Below, in pieces: positions 43,436 to 53,277 of a DNA stretch of 64,000 bases. Within the stretch, counting starts at the first letter, position 1. Each line of letters starts with the position of its first letter. Where the stretch lies: assembly GCF_029894425.1 (NCBI RefSeq), contig NZ_JARXYJ010000001.1:8018501-8082500 (forward strand), written 5' to 3'. The DNA comes from Streptomyces sp. SAI-127 (lineage in GTDB: Bacteria; Actinomycetota; Actinomycetes; Streptomycetales; Streptomycetaceae). A program made the translations under genes and the position numbers. The notes beneath the pieces are model-generated. The model was given only the letters and a program-made list of their open reading frames with translations, searched no databases and was not told the origin of the DNA.

Positions 43436-43487
43436 GGAATTCGTCTCACAAGCGGGGAAAGCGAGCGGGGAAAACAAGCGGAGAAAA

Positions 43488-43528
43488 GGCGACGCCGAGC
43501 AGCCACGGGGGGAGCTGCCCGGCGTCGG
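43488..43528 (-). terminator. Intrinsic terminator with T-tract after DUF3099
   Basis: GACGCCG/CGGCGTC (43491-43497 with 43520-43526) and GCAGC/GCTGC (43499-43503 with 43514-43518) form a two-part stem with one mismatch. On the minus strand it is followed by CCTTTTCTCC, an unusual U-tract for this genome. Confidence 0.75.
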
Positions 43529-43638
43529 TCTGTCGCTCCGACGGGGGATGCGGAGCGCGTACGAAGTATGTCACGGGTAACCCGTCGTACGGCACTGGAA
43601 CAACATGATTGATCTGAGCTTTCCTTGAGCTTGGTGTT

Positions 43639-44037
43639 TCAGTTCCGCTCGCGCGGTTCGCCGCGCGCACCCGACGCGGCCCCGCCCGCACCAGCTTCCG
43701 GCACGGGTTCCGCGAAGTCGTCCTCGGCTCGTGGCGGCATGATCATCGGCGGCGTGGGAGCGGTCACGAAGGTCGACGGCAATGAGGGCGCGTTCTCCCG
43801 CCCCGCGTTGGCGATGACGACGGCGATATAGGGCAGAACCGCCCCGAGCACCAGCGCGACGATCGCGACGTGCCGTTCGACGTTCCAGAGCGTGGCCGCG
43901 AGCACCACGGAAATCGTACGGACCGTCATCGAGATGACGTACCGGCGCTGACGTCCGCGCACGTCCTCCTGAAGGCTCGTCCTGGCTCCGGTGATCCGGA
44001 ACACCTGGGCGCTGCCGCCGCCATGCTGCTTCCGCAT
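43639..44037 (-). CDS. DUF3099 membrane protein
   Basis: A 132-aa protein with a DUF3099 core: VFRITGARTSLQEDVRGRQRRYVISMTVRTISVVLAA then VAIVALVLGAVLPYIAVVIANAGRE, two membrane helices. The C-terminal 45 residues are Pro/Ala-rich and acidic. The ATG at 44037 is chosen (GGTGGA about 6 nt upstream). Function unknown. Confidence 0.82.
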   Translation of the reverse strand: MRKQHGGGSAQVFRITGARTSLQEDVRGRQRRYVISMTVRTISVVLAATLWNVERHVAIVALVLGAVLPYIAVVIANAGRENAPSLPSTFVTAPTPPMIMPPRAEDDFAEPVPEAGAGGAASGARGEPRERN

Positions 44038-44283
44038 CACATTCCACCATCCGCCCGCATCGGACTCTCCCCGTCCCCGCATCCGCTCCGTACCCGGTGG
44101 AGGTACCGGGCCCGGACAACTCCCACGTTACGCCGCGTCTGCGCCGCCTACGAGACCGGGGCACCTCCCGCCTGGGCGAACGGGCTCGCTCCCGGCACGT
44201 ACGGCCGCACCCGGCGTGCGGCGTAGCCCGAGCGGACCGACACTGACCGTAGTGCTCATGTCGAGCCGTACGAGGAGGCAGCC

Positions 44284-44562
44284 ATGGGCTGGTTGTGGGC
44301 GATCATCGTGGGATTCGTGCTGGGCCTGATCGCCAAGGCCATCATCCCCGGGAAACAGCACAGTCCCCTCTGGCTGACCACCATCTTCGGCATGCTCGGC
44401 GCCGTCGCCGGCAATGCCATGGCACGTGGGTTCGGCGTGGACGAGACTCCCGGCATCGACTGGAGCCGCCACGTCTTCCAGCTCATCGCCGCGATCATCA
44501 TCGTCGGCTTCGGTGACATGCTCTACATGGCGACGCTGGGCAAGAGGAAACACCGGACCTGA
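44284..44562 (+). CDS. GlsB/YeaQ/YmgE family stress membrane protein
   Basis: A 92-aa protein with three helices; the N-terminal WLWAIIVGFVLGLIAKAIIPG is the family signature. The C-terminal helix (LIAAIIIVGFGDMLYMATLG) is longer than usual. A strong GAGGAGG precedes the ATG. Related proteins are linked to general stress and Gls24 systems, but the Asp23 cluster here is 25 kb away. Confidence 0.87.
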   Translation: MGWLWAIIVGFVLGLIAKAIIPGKQHSPLWLTTIFGMLGAVAGNAMARGFGVDETPGIDWSRHVFQLIAAIIIVGFGDMLYMATLGKRKHRT

Positions 44563-44574
44563 GAGCCGTACGAC

Positions 44575-44610
44575 GAAGGGACGCCCTCCAACGGGAGAGG
44601 CGCCCCCTTC
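44575..44610. terminator. Bidirectional terminator between glsB-like gene and tyrS
   Basis: GAAGGG/CCCTTC (44575-44580 with 44605-44610) encloses CGCC-CTCC paired with GGAG-GGCG across an AACG loop. It lies between convergent genes. Confidence 0.65.
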
Positions 44611-44625
44611 TGCCGTGCTCAGGAC

Positions 44626-45894
44626 CTAGGCCGAGGTGACCTCGACCGCGGCCAGGTTCTTCTTGCCCCGGCGCAGCACCAGCCAGCGACCGTGGAGCAG
44701 GTCCTCCTTGGCGGCAACCGCGTCCTCGGCCGAGACCTTGACGTTGTTCACGTAGGCCCCGCCCTCCTTCACCGTCCGCCGCGCGGCCGACTTGCTGGCC
44801 ACGAGTCCCACCTCGGCGAACAGATCCACGACGGCACCCAGCTCGGCGACCCGGATGTGCGGCACCTCCGAGAGCGCCGCGGCCAGCGTCTTCTCGTCCA
44901 GCTCCGCCAGCTCCCCCTGCCCGAAGAGGGCACGGCTCGCGGCGATCACGGCGGCCGTCTGGTCGGCGCCGTGCACCAGCGTCGTCAGCTCCTCCGCCAG
45001 CGCCCGCTGCGCGGCCCGGGCCTGCGGACGCTCCTCGGTCTGCTTCTCCAGCTCCTCGAGTTCCTCACGGGACCTGAAGGACAGGATGCGCCGGTACGTC
45101 GAGATGTCCCGGTCGTCCACGTTCAGCCAGAACTGGTAGAACGCGTACGGCGTCGTCATCTCCGGGTCGAGCCAGACGGCGCCGCCCTCGGTCTTGCCGA
45201 ACTTGGTGCCGTCCGCCTTGACCATCAGCGGCGTCGCGAGACAGTGCGCCTCGGCCTCGGGCTCCAGCTTGTGGATCAGGTCGAGCCCCGCCGTGAGGTT
45301 GCCCCACTGGTCGCTGCCACCCTGCTGCAGCGTGCAGCCGTACCGCCGGTACAGCTCGAGGAAGTCCATGCCCTGGAGCAGTTGGTAGCTGAACTCCGTG
45401 TAACTGATGCCCTCCTGGGACTCCAGCCGGCGCGCGACCGAGTCCTTGGTGAGCATCTTGTTGACACGGAAGTGCTTGCCGATGTCCCGCAGGAACTCGA
45501 TGGCCGACAGGCCGGCCGTCCAGTCCAGGTTGTTCACCATGACCGCGGCGTTCTCGCCCTCGAAGGACAGGAACGGCTCGATCTGCGCGCGCAGCCGGGA
45601 CACCCAGTTCGCGACCGTCTCCGGGTCGTTCAGCGTGCGCTCGGCCGTAGGGCGGGGGTCGCCGATCTGACCGGTCGCCCCGCCCACCAGCGCCAGCGGG
45701 CGCAGGCCCGCCTGCTGGAGCCGGCGCATGGTGAGGACCTGCACCAGGTGACCGACGTGCAGGCTGGCCGCCGTGGGGTCGAAACCGCAATAGAACGTGA
45801 CGGGACCGTCCGCGAGCGCCTTGCGCAAAGCGTCCTCGTCAGTGGACAGGGCCCACAGCCCACGCCACTTCAGCTCGTCGACGATGTCCGTCAC
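44626..45894 (-). CDS. tyrS: Tyrosyl-tRNA synthetase
   Basis: A class I aminoacyl-tRNA synthetase, 422 aa, with the HIGH-like LHVGH at residues 45-49 and the KMSKS-like KFGKT near 230. The tyrosine pocket region [15 protein letters not shown] is typical of bacterial TyrRS. The C-terminal S4 RNA-binding domain ([22 protein letters not shown]) is complete. Single gene with GTG start and its own promoter region upstream (45895-45951). Confidence 0.97.
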   Translation of the reverse strand: MTDIVDELKWRGLWALSTDEDALRKALADGPVTFYCGFDPTAASLHVGHLVQVLTMRRLQQAGLRPLALVGGATGQIGDPRPTAERTLNDPETVANWVSRLRAQIEPFLSFEGENAAVMVNNLDWTAGLSAIEFLRDIGKHFRVNKMLTKDSVARRLESQEGISYTEFSYQLLQGMDFLELYRRYGCTLQQGGSDQWGNLTAGLDLIHKLEPEAEAHCLATPLMVKADGTKFGKTEGGAVWLDPEMTTPYAFYQFWLNVDDRDISTYRRILSFRSREELEELEKQTEERPQARAAQRALAEELTTLVHGADQTAAVIAASRALFGQGELAELDEKTLAAALSEVPHIRVAELGAVVDLFAEVGLVASKSAARRTVKEGGAYVNNVKVSAEDAVAAKEDLLHGRWLVLRRGKKNLAAVEVTSA

Positions 45895-45951
45895 GGTTCT
45901 CGTATCTCCTCGAAAGGTCCTCGGGCAGTCGAGTGACTACCGGCTACGAGG

Positions 45952-47346
45952 TTATACGCCCTGACTGACAGAACTCATATTGAAATCCGGCACCCGCAGC
46001 GCGGGCATCGCGGCCCTGGTGAAGTAGTCGCTCCACTCCCTCGGCAGCGTCTTCTCCGTCCGCCCCGCCTCCGTCGCCCGGCCCAGCAGGCCGACCGGCG
46101 ACTCGTTGAACCGGAAGTTGTTGACCTCGCCGGTCACCTCGCCGTTCTCGACGAGGTAGACGCCGTCCCGGGTCAGCCCGGTGAGCAGCAGGGTGGCCGG
46201 GTCGACCTCGCGGATGTACCAGAGGCAGGTCAGCAGCAGCCCGCGCGTGGTGTTCGCGACCATCTCCTCCAGCGACAGCTCCGAGCCTCCGTCGAGGACG
46301 AGGCTGCCGGCCGCCGGGGCGACGGGCAGCCCGGTCAGGCCGGCGCTGTGCCGGGTCGTCATCAGATGCGCCAGCTCGCCCTGTCGGATCCAGTCGGTGG
46401 CGGCGACCGGCAGACCGTTGTCGAACACCGACTGATCGCCCCCGGAGGAGTGCGCGACCACGAAGGGCGCTGATTCCAGGCCCGGCTCGTTCGGGTCGCT
46501 GCGCAGGGTCAGCGGCAGCTCGGTCAGCCTCTCGCCGACCCGGGTGCCGCCGCCCGGCTTGGAGAACACCGTCCGCCCCTCGGCCGCGTCCCGGCCCGAC
46601 GCCGACCACAGCTGGTAGATCAGCAGGTCGGCGACCGCGGTCGGCGGCAGCAGCGTCTCGTACCGTCCTGCCGGCAGCTGGTGGCGCCGCTCGGCCCATC
46701 CCAGGCGTACGGCGAGCTCGGCGTCCAGCGCCGCCGGGTCGACGTCCTTGAAGTCCCGGGTGGAGCGTCCGGCCCAGGCCGAGCGGGTCCGGTCCGGCGA
46801 CTTGGCGTTGAGCTCCAGCGTGCCGTTGGGCTGGTCGTGGCGCAGTCGCAGCCCCGTGGACGTGCCCACATAGGTCGACACGAGTTCATGGTTGGCGAAG
46901 CCGTAGAGTTCGCGGCCGCCCGCACGCGCGCGTGCGAAGGACTCGCCGAGCGCCGGTGCGAAGTCGGCGAAGACGGCCGAGGAGGTCTCGGCGGGCGCGT
47001 CCGTGAAGTCCGGGGACTCCGGTACGCCCGTGACCAGCGGCTGGGCGTCCTCGGCGGGCGCGGCACCGCGCGCGGCGGCCTCCGCGGCCCGCACCAGCGG
47101 CTCCAGCTCGTCCGCGGTCACCGCGGACCGGGAGACCACGCCGGAGGCGGTGCCTTCCTTGCCGTCGACGGTCGAGACGACCGTGAGCGTGCGCCCGCGC
47201 GTGACGCCGTTCGTGGTGAGTGCGTTGCCCGCCCAGCGCAGGTTGGCGGTCGACTGCTCGTCGGCGATCACGACACAGCCGTCGGCCCGGGACAGCGCGA
47301 GGGCCCGCTCGACGATTTCGTGCGGCTTGCTGGTGCGGGCGCTCAT
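45952..47346 (-). CDS. TldE/PmbA-like metalloprotease partner subunit
   Basis: A 464-aa member of the TldD/PmbA family without an HExxxH motif, i.e. the non-catalytic TldE subunit that forms a heterodimer with TldD to trim peptides. N-terminal VIADEQSTANLRWAGNALTTNG and C-terminal LLLTGLTRDGVYLVENGEVTGEVNNFRFNESP are characteristic. The ATG at 47346 overlaps the expected tldD stop (ATGA). Because of the tldD frameshift the reading frame is also open upstream, so a fusion product is conceivable. Confidence 0.9.
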   Translation of the reverse strand: MSARTSKPHEIVERALALSRADGCVVIADEQSTANLRWAGNALTTNGVTRGRTLTVVSTVDGKEGTASGVVSRSAVTADELEPLVRAAEAAARGAAPAEDAQPLVTGVPESPDFTDAPAETSSAVFADFAPALGESFARARAGGRELYGFANHELVSTYVGTSTGLRLRHDQPNGTLELNAKSPDRTRSAWAGRSTRDFKDVDPAALDAELAVRLGWAERRHQLPAGRYETLLPPTAVADLLIYQLWSASGRDAAEGRTVFSKPGGGTRVGERLTELPLTLRSDPNEPGLESAPFVVAHSSGGDQSVFDNGLPVAATDWIRQGELAHLMTTRHSAGLTGLPVAPAAGSLVLDGGSELSLEEMVANTTRGLLLTCLWYIREVDPATLLLTGLTRDGVYLVENGEVTGEVNNFRFNESPVGLLGRATEAGRTEKTLPREWSDYFTRAAMPALRVPDFNMSSVSQGV

Positions 47347-48867
47347 CGACCGGCCTCCTGCGTGGTGTTCAGAATGTTGACGCCCTTGAAGAGGGCCGAC
47401 GGGCAGCCGTGCGAGACGGAGGCGACCTGGCCGGGCTGGGCCTTGCCGCAGTTGAAGGCGCCGCCGAGGACATAGGTCTGCGGGCCCGCCCACCGCGGCC
47501 ATCGAGCCCCAGAAGTCGGTGGTGGTCGCCTGATAGGCGACGTCTCGCAGCTGCCCGGTGATCCGGCCGTTCTCGATCCTGAAGAACCGCTGGCCGGTGA
47601 ACTGGAAGTTGTAGCGCTGCATGTCGATCGACCAGGACCGGTCGCCGACGACATAGATGCCGCGGTCCACGCTCCCGATCAGGTCCTCGGTCGACATCCC
47701 GGCCGGGTCGGGCTGGAGCGACACGTTGGCCATGCGCTGCACCGGCACGTGCCCGGGGGAGTCGGCGTAGGCGCACCCGTTGGAGCGCTCGAACCCGGTC
47801 AGCTTCGCGATCCGCCGGTCCAGCTGGTAGCCGACGAGGGTGCCGTCCTTCACCAGGTCCCAGGACTGGCCCTCGACACCCTCGTCGTCGTAGCCGATGG
47901 TCGCGAGGCCGTGCTCGGCGGTGCGGTCACCGGTGACGTTCATCAGCTCGGAGCCGTACCTGAGCTTGCCGAGCTGGTCGAAGGTGGCGAAGGAGGTGCC
48001 GGCGTAGGCCGCCTCGTAGCCGAGCGCGCGGTCCAGCTCGGTGGCGTGGCCGATGGACTCGTGGATGGTCAGCCACAGGTTGGACGGGTCGACGACGAGG
48101 TCGTACAGGCCCGCCTCGACACTGGGCGCCCGCATCTTCTCGGCGAGCAGCTCCGGGATCTGCTCCAGCTCGCTCTCCCAGTCCCAGCCGGTGCCCGTGA
48201 GGTACTCCCAGCCGCGGCCGACCGGCGGCGCGATGGTCCGCATCGAGTCGAACTCGCCACTGGACTCGTCGACCGACACCGCCGTCAGCTGCGGGTGCAG
48301 CCGGACCCGCTGCTGTGTGGTCACCGTGCCGGCGGTGTCGGCGTAGAACTTGTTCTCGTGCACGGTGAGCAGCGAGGCGTCGACGTGGTTGACCCCGTCC
48401 GCCGCCAGCAGCCGCGCGCTCCAGTCCGCGAGCAGTGCCGCCTTCTCCTCGTCGGGCACGGAGAACGGATCGATCTCGTACGACGAGATCCACGTACGGT
48501 CGGCGTGCACGGGCTCATCGGCCAGCTCGACGCGCTCGTCGGACCCGGCCGCGCGGATCACCTGGGCGGAGAGCTTCGCCATGGCCACGGCCTGCGAGGC
48601 GACCTTGGCGGCGGCGTCCAGCGTCAGGTCCACACCGGACGCGAAGCCCCAGGTGCCGCCGTGGACGACCCGCACCGCGTACCCGAGGTCGGTGGTGTCC
48701 GAGGTCCCGGAGGGCTTGGCGTCCCTGAGGCGCCAGGACGCGCTGCGCACCCGCTCGAACCGGAAGTCCGCGTGCTCGGCGCCGAGCGCACGCGCGCGTG
48801 CCAGCGCGGCGTCGGCGAGGGCACGTAGGGGAAGCGCTGTGAAGGCTTCGTCGATGGTATGAGGCAC
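47343..48867 (-). CDS. tldD: TldD metalloprotease subunit, apparently frameshifted near its 3' end
   Basis: Catalytic subunit of the TldD/TldE protease; HESIGH forms the zinc HExxxH motif. The GTG at 48867 has GGAAGAG upstream. About 460 residues read normally to WGSMAAVGGP. There the DNA (plus 47481-47491, CGGGCCCGCCC) has one base more than expected. In the +1-corrected frame the protein continues QTYVLGGAFNCGKAQPGQVA to a TGA at 47343 overlapping tldE. Uncorrected, translation runs on in frame into TldE. Sequencing error or a true mutation are both possible. Confidence 0.85.
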
Positions 48868-49118
48868 CTGGGTCTCTTCCTGTCGGCATGAGGGTGGGCG
48901 AGGGGCTGCCCCGATCATGTCGCGGCGACCGGTGCCCGGACCACACGTTTGTGACCGCTGCCGGCAACTTTCTGTAGGGACCCGACAGCGAGTCCCGTAA
49001 GCCACTGTCGGTGCCCGAATGTCCCTGACGGCGACCGGCCCGATAGGTTTTCGGGGAAGCCGCCTGCCATCCACGTGTTCGGGCGGGTGTGTCAGACCCC
49101 TATGGAAAGGGTGATCCG

Positions 49119-49823
49119 TTGAGCCGCTCGGTTCTCGTCACCGGAGGCAACCGGGGCATCGGCCTCGCCATCGCCCGCGCATTCGCCGACGCCGGCGACA
49201 AGGTCGCGATCACGTACCGCTCGGGTGAGCCGCCGGCCGGCTTCCTTGCCGTCAAGTGCGACATCACCGACACCGAGCAGGTGGAGCAGGCCTACAAGGA
49301 GATCGAGGCCGAGCACGGCCCCGTCGAGGTGCTGATCGCCAACGCCGGCATCACCAAGGACCAGCTCCTGATGCGGATGTCCGAGGAGGACTTCACCTCC
49401 GTCGTCGACACCAACCTCACCGGCACCTTCCGCGTGGTCAAGCGCGCCAACCGCGCCATGCTGCGCGCCAAGAAGGGCCGGGTCGTCCTGATCTCCTCGG
49501 TCGTCGGTCTCTACGGCGGCCCCGGCCAGGCCAACTACGCCGCCTCCAAGGCCGCCCTGGTCGGCTTCGCGCGCTCCCTCGCCCGTGAGCTGGGCTCGCG
49601 CAACATCACCTTCAACGTCGTCGCGCCCGGCTTCGTCGACACCGACATGACCAAGGTGCTCACCGACGAGCAGCGTGAGGGCATCGTGAAGCAGGTGCCG
49701 CTCGGTCGTTACGCGCAGCCCGAGGAGGTCGCCGCGACGGTGCGGTTCCTGGCCTCGGACGACGCCTCGTACATCACTGGAGCCGTCATTCCCGTTGACG
49801 GCGGACTGGGAATGGGTCACTGA
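49119..49823 (+). CDS. fabG: 3-oxoacyl-ACP reductase FabG
   Basis: NADPH-dependent ketoacyl-ACP reductase of fatty acid synthesis, 234 aa. TGGNRGIG cofactor motif near residue 7, NAGITKDQLLMRM, Ser in ISSVVGLYG and catalytic YAASK. The TTG at 49119 has AAGGG about 8 nt upstream and gives the usual N-terminus; a longer frame begins at 49089. fabI follows by 5 bp, making a two-gene unit. Confidence 0.95.
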   Translation: MSRSVLVTGGNRGIGLAIARAFADAGDKVAITYRSGEPPAGFLAVKCDITDTEQVEQAYKEIEAEHGPVEVLIANAGITKDQLLMRMSEEDFTSVVDTNLTGTFRVVKRANRAMLRAKKGRVVLISSVVGLYGGPGQANYAASKAALVGFARSLARELGSRNITFNVVAPGFVDTDMTKVLTDEQREGIVKQVPLGRYAQPEEVAATVRFLASDDASYITGAVIPVDGGLGMGH

Positions 49824-49828
49824 ACACC

Positions 49829-50596
49829 ATGAGCGGAATTCTCGAGGGCAAGCGCGTCCTGATCACCGGTGTGCTGATGGAGTCCTCCATCGCCTTCCAC
49901 GCCGCCAAGCTGGCCCAGGAGCAGGGCGCCGAGATCATCCTGACCGCGTTCCCGCGGCCCACGCTGACCGAGCGCATCGCCAGGAAGCTCCCCAAGCCCA
50001 CCAAGGTCATCGAGCTCGACGTGACCAACGACGAGCACCTCGGCCGGCTGGCCGACATCGTCGGCGAGGAGCTCGGCGGCCTCGACGGCGTCGTGCACTC
50101 CATCGGCTTCGCGCCGCAGGACGCGCTCGGCGGCAACTTCCTGAACACGCCGTTCGAGTCCGTGGCCACGGCCATGCACGTCTCGGCGTACTCCCTGAAG
50201 TCGCTCACCATGGCCTGCCTGCCGCTGATGCAGAACGGCGGCTCGGTCGTCGGCCTCACCTTCGACGCGCAGTACGCCTGGCCGCAGTACGACTGGATGG
50301 GCCCGGCCAAGGCCGCCCTGGAGGCCACCAGCCGCTACGTCGCGCGCGACCTGGGCAAGCAGAACATCCGCTGCAACCTCATCTCCGCGGGCCCGCTCGC
50401 CTCGATGGCCGCCAAGTCCATCCCGGGCTTCAGCGACCTGGCCGCCGTGTGGGACAACCGCTCCCCGCTGGAGTGGGACCTCAAGGACCCGGAGCCGGCC
50501 GGCAAGGGCATCGTCGCCCTGCTGAGCGACTGGTTCCCGAAGACCACCGGCGAGATCATCCACGTGGACGGCGGCTTGCACGCCATCGGAGCCTGA
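49829..50596 (+). CDS. fabI: Enoyl-ACP reductase FabI (InhA-type)
   Basis: NADH-dependent enoyl-ACP reductase, 255 aa, last step of fatty acid elongation. Features: GVLMESSIAFHAAKLA nucleotide-binding segment, SIGFAPQDALGG, and the catalytic YDWMGPAKAAL (Tyr-x6-Lys). C-terminal IIHVDGGLHAIGA is typical. It is the known target class of isoniazid and triclosan. Co-transcribed with fabG. Confidence 0.95.
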   Translation: MSGILEGKRVLITGVLMESSIAFHAAKLAQEQGAEIILTAFPRPTLTERIARKLPKPTKVIELDVTNDEHLGRLADIVGEELGGLDGVVHSIGFAPQDALGGNFLNTPFESVATAMHVSAYSLKSLTMACLPLMQNGGSVVGLTFDAQYAWPQYDWMGPAKAALEATSRYVARDLGKQNIRCNLISAGPLASMAAKSIPGFSDLAAVWDNRSPLEWDLKDPEPAGKGIVALLSDWFPKTTGEIIHVDGGLHAIGA

Positions 50597-50612
50597 TCTC
50601 CCATACGTCGTC

Positions 50613-50643
50613 GACGCCCCGTTCCCCCAGGGAGCGGGGCGTC
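50613..50643 (+). terminator. Terminator after fabI
   Basis: GACGCCCCG (50613-50621) pairs with CGGGGCGTC (50635-50643), with an inner TCCC/GGGA extension around a CCA loop. Confidence 0.75.
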
Positions 50644-50749
50644 CCCCGTTCGGCCTACCAGGCCGGGCGCGCACGGCCTGCAACTGGGCACCCTGGATTA
50701 CGCGTTCACCTCGCGATTCCCTCCCCAGCACGGCCGAGGAGGTCCCCTT

Positions 50750-51103
50750 GTGCGCCTGTCCCGCAGTCTGGCCTCAGTGACCGCAGCCGTCTGTCTCGTG
50801 ATCTCCTTGTCGTACGAAGCGATGTCGCACGCACGCGCGGAAGCGCCCGGCGCCGCGGCTTCGGAGCTGTTCGGCGCCTCCTGCCGCAGCAGGGTCACCG
50901 GCTCCCGTGTGACCACCTACTGCCACAACCCCTATCCGCGCCCCGACGGCGTCCGCCTGCACATCGAGTGCGAGCGCTGGTGGGACCTCGACAGCGACGG
51001 CGCCGAGGTCGAGGCCGGGCCCGCGCAGACCGTGCGGCTGACCGGCCGGTGCTGGAAAGAGGTCCGCTCGGTGTGGGTCAGCCACCGGAAGCTGGCGCGC
51101 TGA
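50750..51103 (+). CDS. Secreted hypothetical protein
   Basis: A 117-aa exported protein: LSRSLASVTAAVCLVISLSYEAMSHARA is a signal peptide with probable cleavage after ARA. The mature part has four cysteines (SCRSRV, TYCHNP, IECERW, GRCWKE), probably two disulfides. The last 26 bp overlap the convergent GntR gene. Function unknown. Confidence 0.75.
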   Translation: MRLSRSLASVTAAVCLVISLSYEAMSHARAEAPGAAASELFGASCRSRVTGSRVTTYCHNPYPRPDGVRLHIECERWWDLDSDGAEVEAGPAQTVRLTGRCWKEVRSVWVSHRKLAR

Positions 51104-51773
51104 ACCGTCCCGGACGGCACAGGAAGGGGTAACCGGCCGCCTCCTCGGCGGCCGCCGCCGCGTCGCCCGCGCGGATCGCGTCGACGAGCCGGGCGTGGTC
51201 CATGTACGTCTCCGGCGTCAGCTCCTCGCCCACGTCCTCACGGAGCCAGTCCCGCAGCACCTCGCCGAGATCCGCGTACATCTCGGTCATCACGTCGTTG
51301 TGGGAGGCGGCCACCACGGCCAGGTGGAAGGTGGCGTCCGCGGTCACGAAGGCCTCCGTGTCGCCCGACGCCCAGGCCTCATCGCGCCGGACGAGAAGCG
51401 CGTCGAGCTGCTTGAGATCCTTCTCGGTGCGCCGCTCGGCCGCCAGCCGCGCCGCGGACGACTCCAGGGTGGAACGCAGCTCGGCGATGTGCCGCGGGTC
51501 CGCGTCGGCGAACCGGCGGTGCATCACGCCGGCCAGCTCACTGGTAGCCACGACGTACGTCCCCGAGCCCTGCCGGATGTCCAGCAAACCGTTGTGCGCG
51601 AGCGCGCGGACCGCCTCGCGGACCGTGTTGCGGGCGACCCCCAGCTGCTCGACCAGTTCGGGCTCCGTCGGGATCCGGGAGCCGACCGGCCACTCGCCCG
51701 AGGTGATCTGGTTGCGCAGCGCGGCGATGACCTGCTCGGACAGCGCCGAGCGGCGGGGATGGCTCAGGGGCAT
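51078..51773 (-). CDS. FadR-type GntR family transcriptional regulator
   Basis: A 231-aa repressor with an N-terminal winged helix (SEQVIAALRNQITSGEWPVGSRIPTEPELVEQLGVARNTVREAVRALAHNGLL) and a C-terminal FCD ligand domain (IAELRSTLESSAARLAAERR ... THAxF-like ATFHLAVVAASHND). It is divergent from the MFS transporter by 82 bp, where palindromes lie (51828-51851), so it likely represses that gene. Its 3' end overlaps a convergent gene by 26 bp. Confidence 0.9.
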   Translation of the reverse strand: MPLSHPRRSALSEQVIAALRNQITSGEWPVGSRIPTEPELVEQLGVARNTVREAVRALAHNGLLDIRQGSGTYVVATSELAGVMHRRFADADPRHIAELRSTLESSAARLAAERRTEKDLKQLDALLVRRDEAWASGDTEAFVTADATFHLAVVAASHNDVMTEMYADLGEVLRDWLREDVGEELTPETYMDHARLVDAIRAGDAAAAAEEAAGYPFLCRPGRFSAPASGG

Positions 51774-51827
51774 GGCACACCTTCGCACGGGCGGGACGAA
51801 CGAGGACGCCCCGGGGATGGACAACCA

Positions 51828-51851
51828 ATCATCCCATGATTCTATGATGGG
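51828..51851. promoter_or_regulatory. Candidate GntR operator before the MFS gene
   Basis: ATCAT-CCC-ATGAT (51828-51840) is a perfect palindrome. An overlapping CCCATGAT-TCT-ATGATGGG (51833-51851) is symmetric at 8 of 9 pairs. Both sit directly at the MFS start, suiting repression by the divergent regulator. Confidence 0.55.
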
Positions 51852-51855
51852 TGGC

Positions 51856-53229
51856 ATGGCAAGCGAGGAAACCCGGACACTGAAGTCCACGACCGCACCC
51901 GGCCCCGCGAACACAGGCGGTTCACGCGATTCCGTTGCCGCGCCGGAGGAGGGACCCGCGGTGCCCGCCACGCGCGCGTGGGCGGCGCGCCTGGTCGTCG
52001 TCGGCATCGTGCTGTCCGCCCTCAACCTCCGCCCCGCCATCACCAGCCTCGGCGCCCTCCTCGAAGAGGTGCGCGACGGACTCGGTATGAGCGGCAGCGT
52101 GGCCGGCCTGCTCACCTCGGTGCCCCCACTGTGCTTCGCCGTCTTCGGCGTCATGGCCCCGCGTCTGGCCCGCCGTTTCGGCGCGGCTGCCGTGGTGTGC
52201 GCGGGCATGGTCGCCATCACGGCAGGTCTGCTCATACGGCCGTACACGGGCTCCACGGCGGGCTTCCTGGCCGCCAGCGCCCTCGCCCTCATGGGCATCG
52301 CCGTCAGCAACGTCCTGATGCCGGTCATCGTCAAGCGCTGGTTCCCCGACCGCGTCGGCTCCATGACCGGCCTGTACTCGATGGCCCTCGCCCTCGGCAC
52401 CGCGGCCGCGGCCGCCGTGACCGTGCCGGTGACCGAGGCACTGGGCGGGAGCTGGCAGTCCGGGCTCACGGTGTGGGCGGGCCTGGCCGCGGCGGCCGTA
52501 CTGCCGTGGATCCCGCTCGTACGGGACCGGGCAGCCGCCCCGGCGGAGCGGGAGGCCGCGCAAGGGGTCTCCGGGCATGTCCACGCGCGCGTGGACGGGG
52601 CGGGGCCGGTCCGGCAGGTGCACGCGCGCGTGGAGCCGCCCACGCTGCGGATCACCCGGAGCCGGACCGCCTGGGCGCTCGCCGTGTTCTTCGGGCTCCA
52701 GGCCACCGCCGCCTACATCACCATGGGCTGGATGGCGCAGATCTTCCGGGACGCGGGCGTGTCCGCCGGCACGGCAGGGCTGCTGCTGGCGGTCACGATG
52801 GTGATGGGCGTCCCGCTGGCCTTCGTCATCCCGCGCGTGGCCACGCGGCTGCGGCACCAGGGCCCGATCGTGATCGCGCTCGGCGCCTGCGGTCTCGCCG
52901 GATACGCGGGCCTGTACCTCGCCCCGGCCGAAGGCGCCTGGGCCTGGGCCGTCCTGCTCGGCGTCTCCAACTGCGCCTTCCCGCTGGCCCTCACCATGGT
53001 CGGGATGCGGGCCAGGAGCGGCGCGGGCGTGGCCCAGCTGTCCGCCTTCGCACAGAGCACCGGCTATCTGATCTCCATCCCCGGACCGCTCCTGGTGGGC
53101 GTGCTGTACCAGCACAGCGGCGGCTGGGGCCTGCCGATCGCGCTCATGGTCGGCCTGATGGTCCCGCAGATGGCGGTCGGGGTGCTCGCGGGCCGCGACC
53201 GCACCGTGGAGGACGAGGCGGCCCGCTGA
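51856..53229 (+). CDS. MFS transporter, CynX/NimT family
   Basis: A 457-aa major facilitator with 12 predicted helices. LVVVGIVLSALNLRPAITSLGALL near the N-terminus is the CynX/NimT signature. The central loop contains an imperfect duplication, VHARVDGAGPVRQ then VHARVEPPT, encoded by CACGCGCGCGTG palindromes. Start ATG 51856; 51847 is also in frame. Possible cargo: nitroimidazole- or cyanate-like small molecules, by family only. It is paired with a 38-aa protein. Confidence 0.88.
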   Translation: MASEETRTLKSTTAPGPANTGGSRDSVAAPEEGPAVPATRAWAARLVVVGIVLSALNLRPAITSLGALLEEVRDGLGMSGSVAGLLTSVPPLCFAVFGVMAPRLARRFGAAAVVCAGMVAITAGLLIRPYTGSTAGFLAASALALMGIAVSNVLMPVIVKRWFPDRVGSMTGLYSMALALGTAAAAAVTVPVTEALGGSWQSGLTVWAGLAAAAVLPWIPLVRDRAAAPAEREAAQGVSGHVHARVDGAGPVRQVHARVEPPTLRITRSRTAWALAVFFGLQATAAYITMGWMAQIFRDAGVSAGTAGLLLAVTMVMGVPLAFVIPRVATRLRHQGPIVIALGACGLAGYAGLYLAPAEGAWAWAVLLGVSNCAFPLALTMVGMRARSGAGVAQLSAFAQSTGYLISIPGPLLVGVLYQHSGGWGLPIALMVGLMVPQMAVGVLAGRDRTVEDEAAR

Positions 53230-53277
53230 GGTCACCCCCGCAGCCTTGGTAAGAGACCGGGGTGCGAGACTGGCCGT

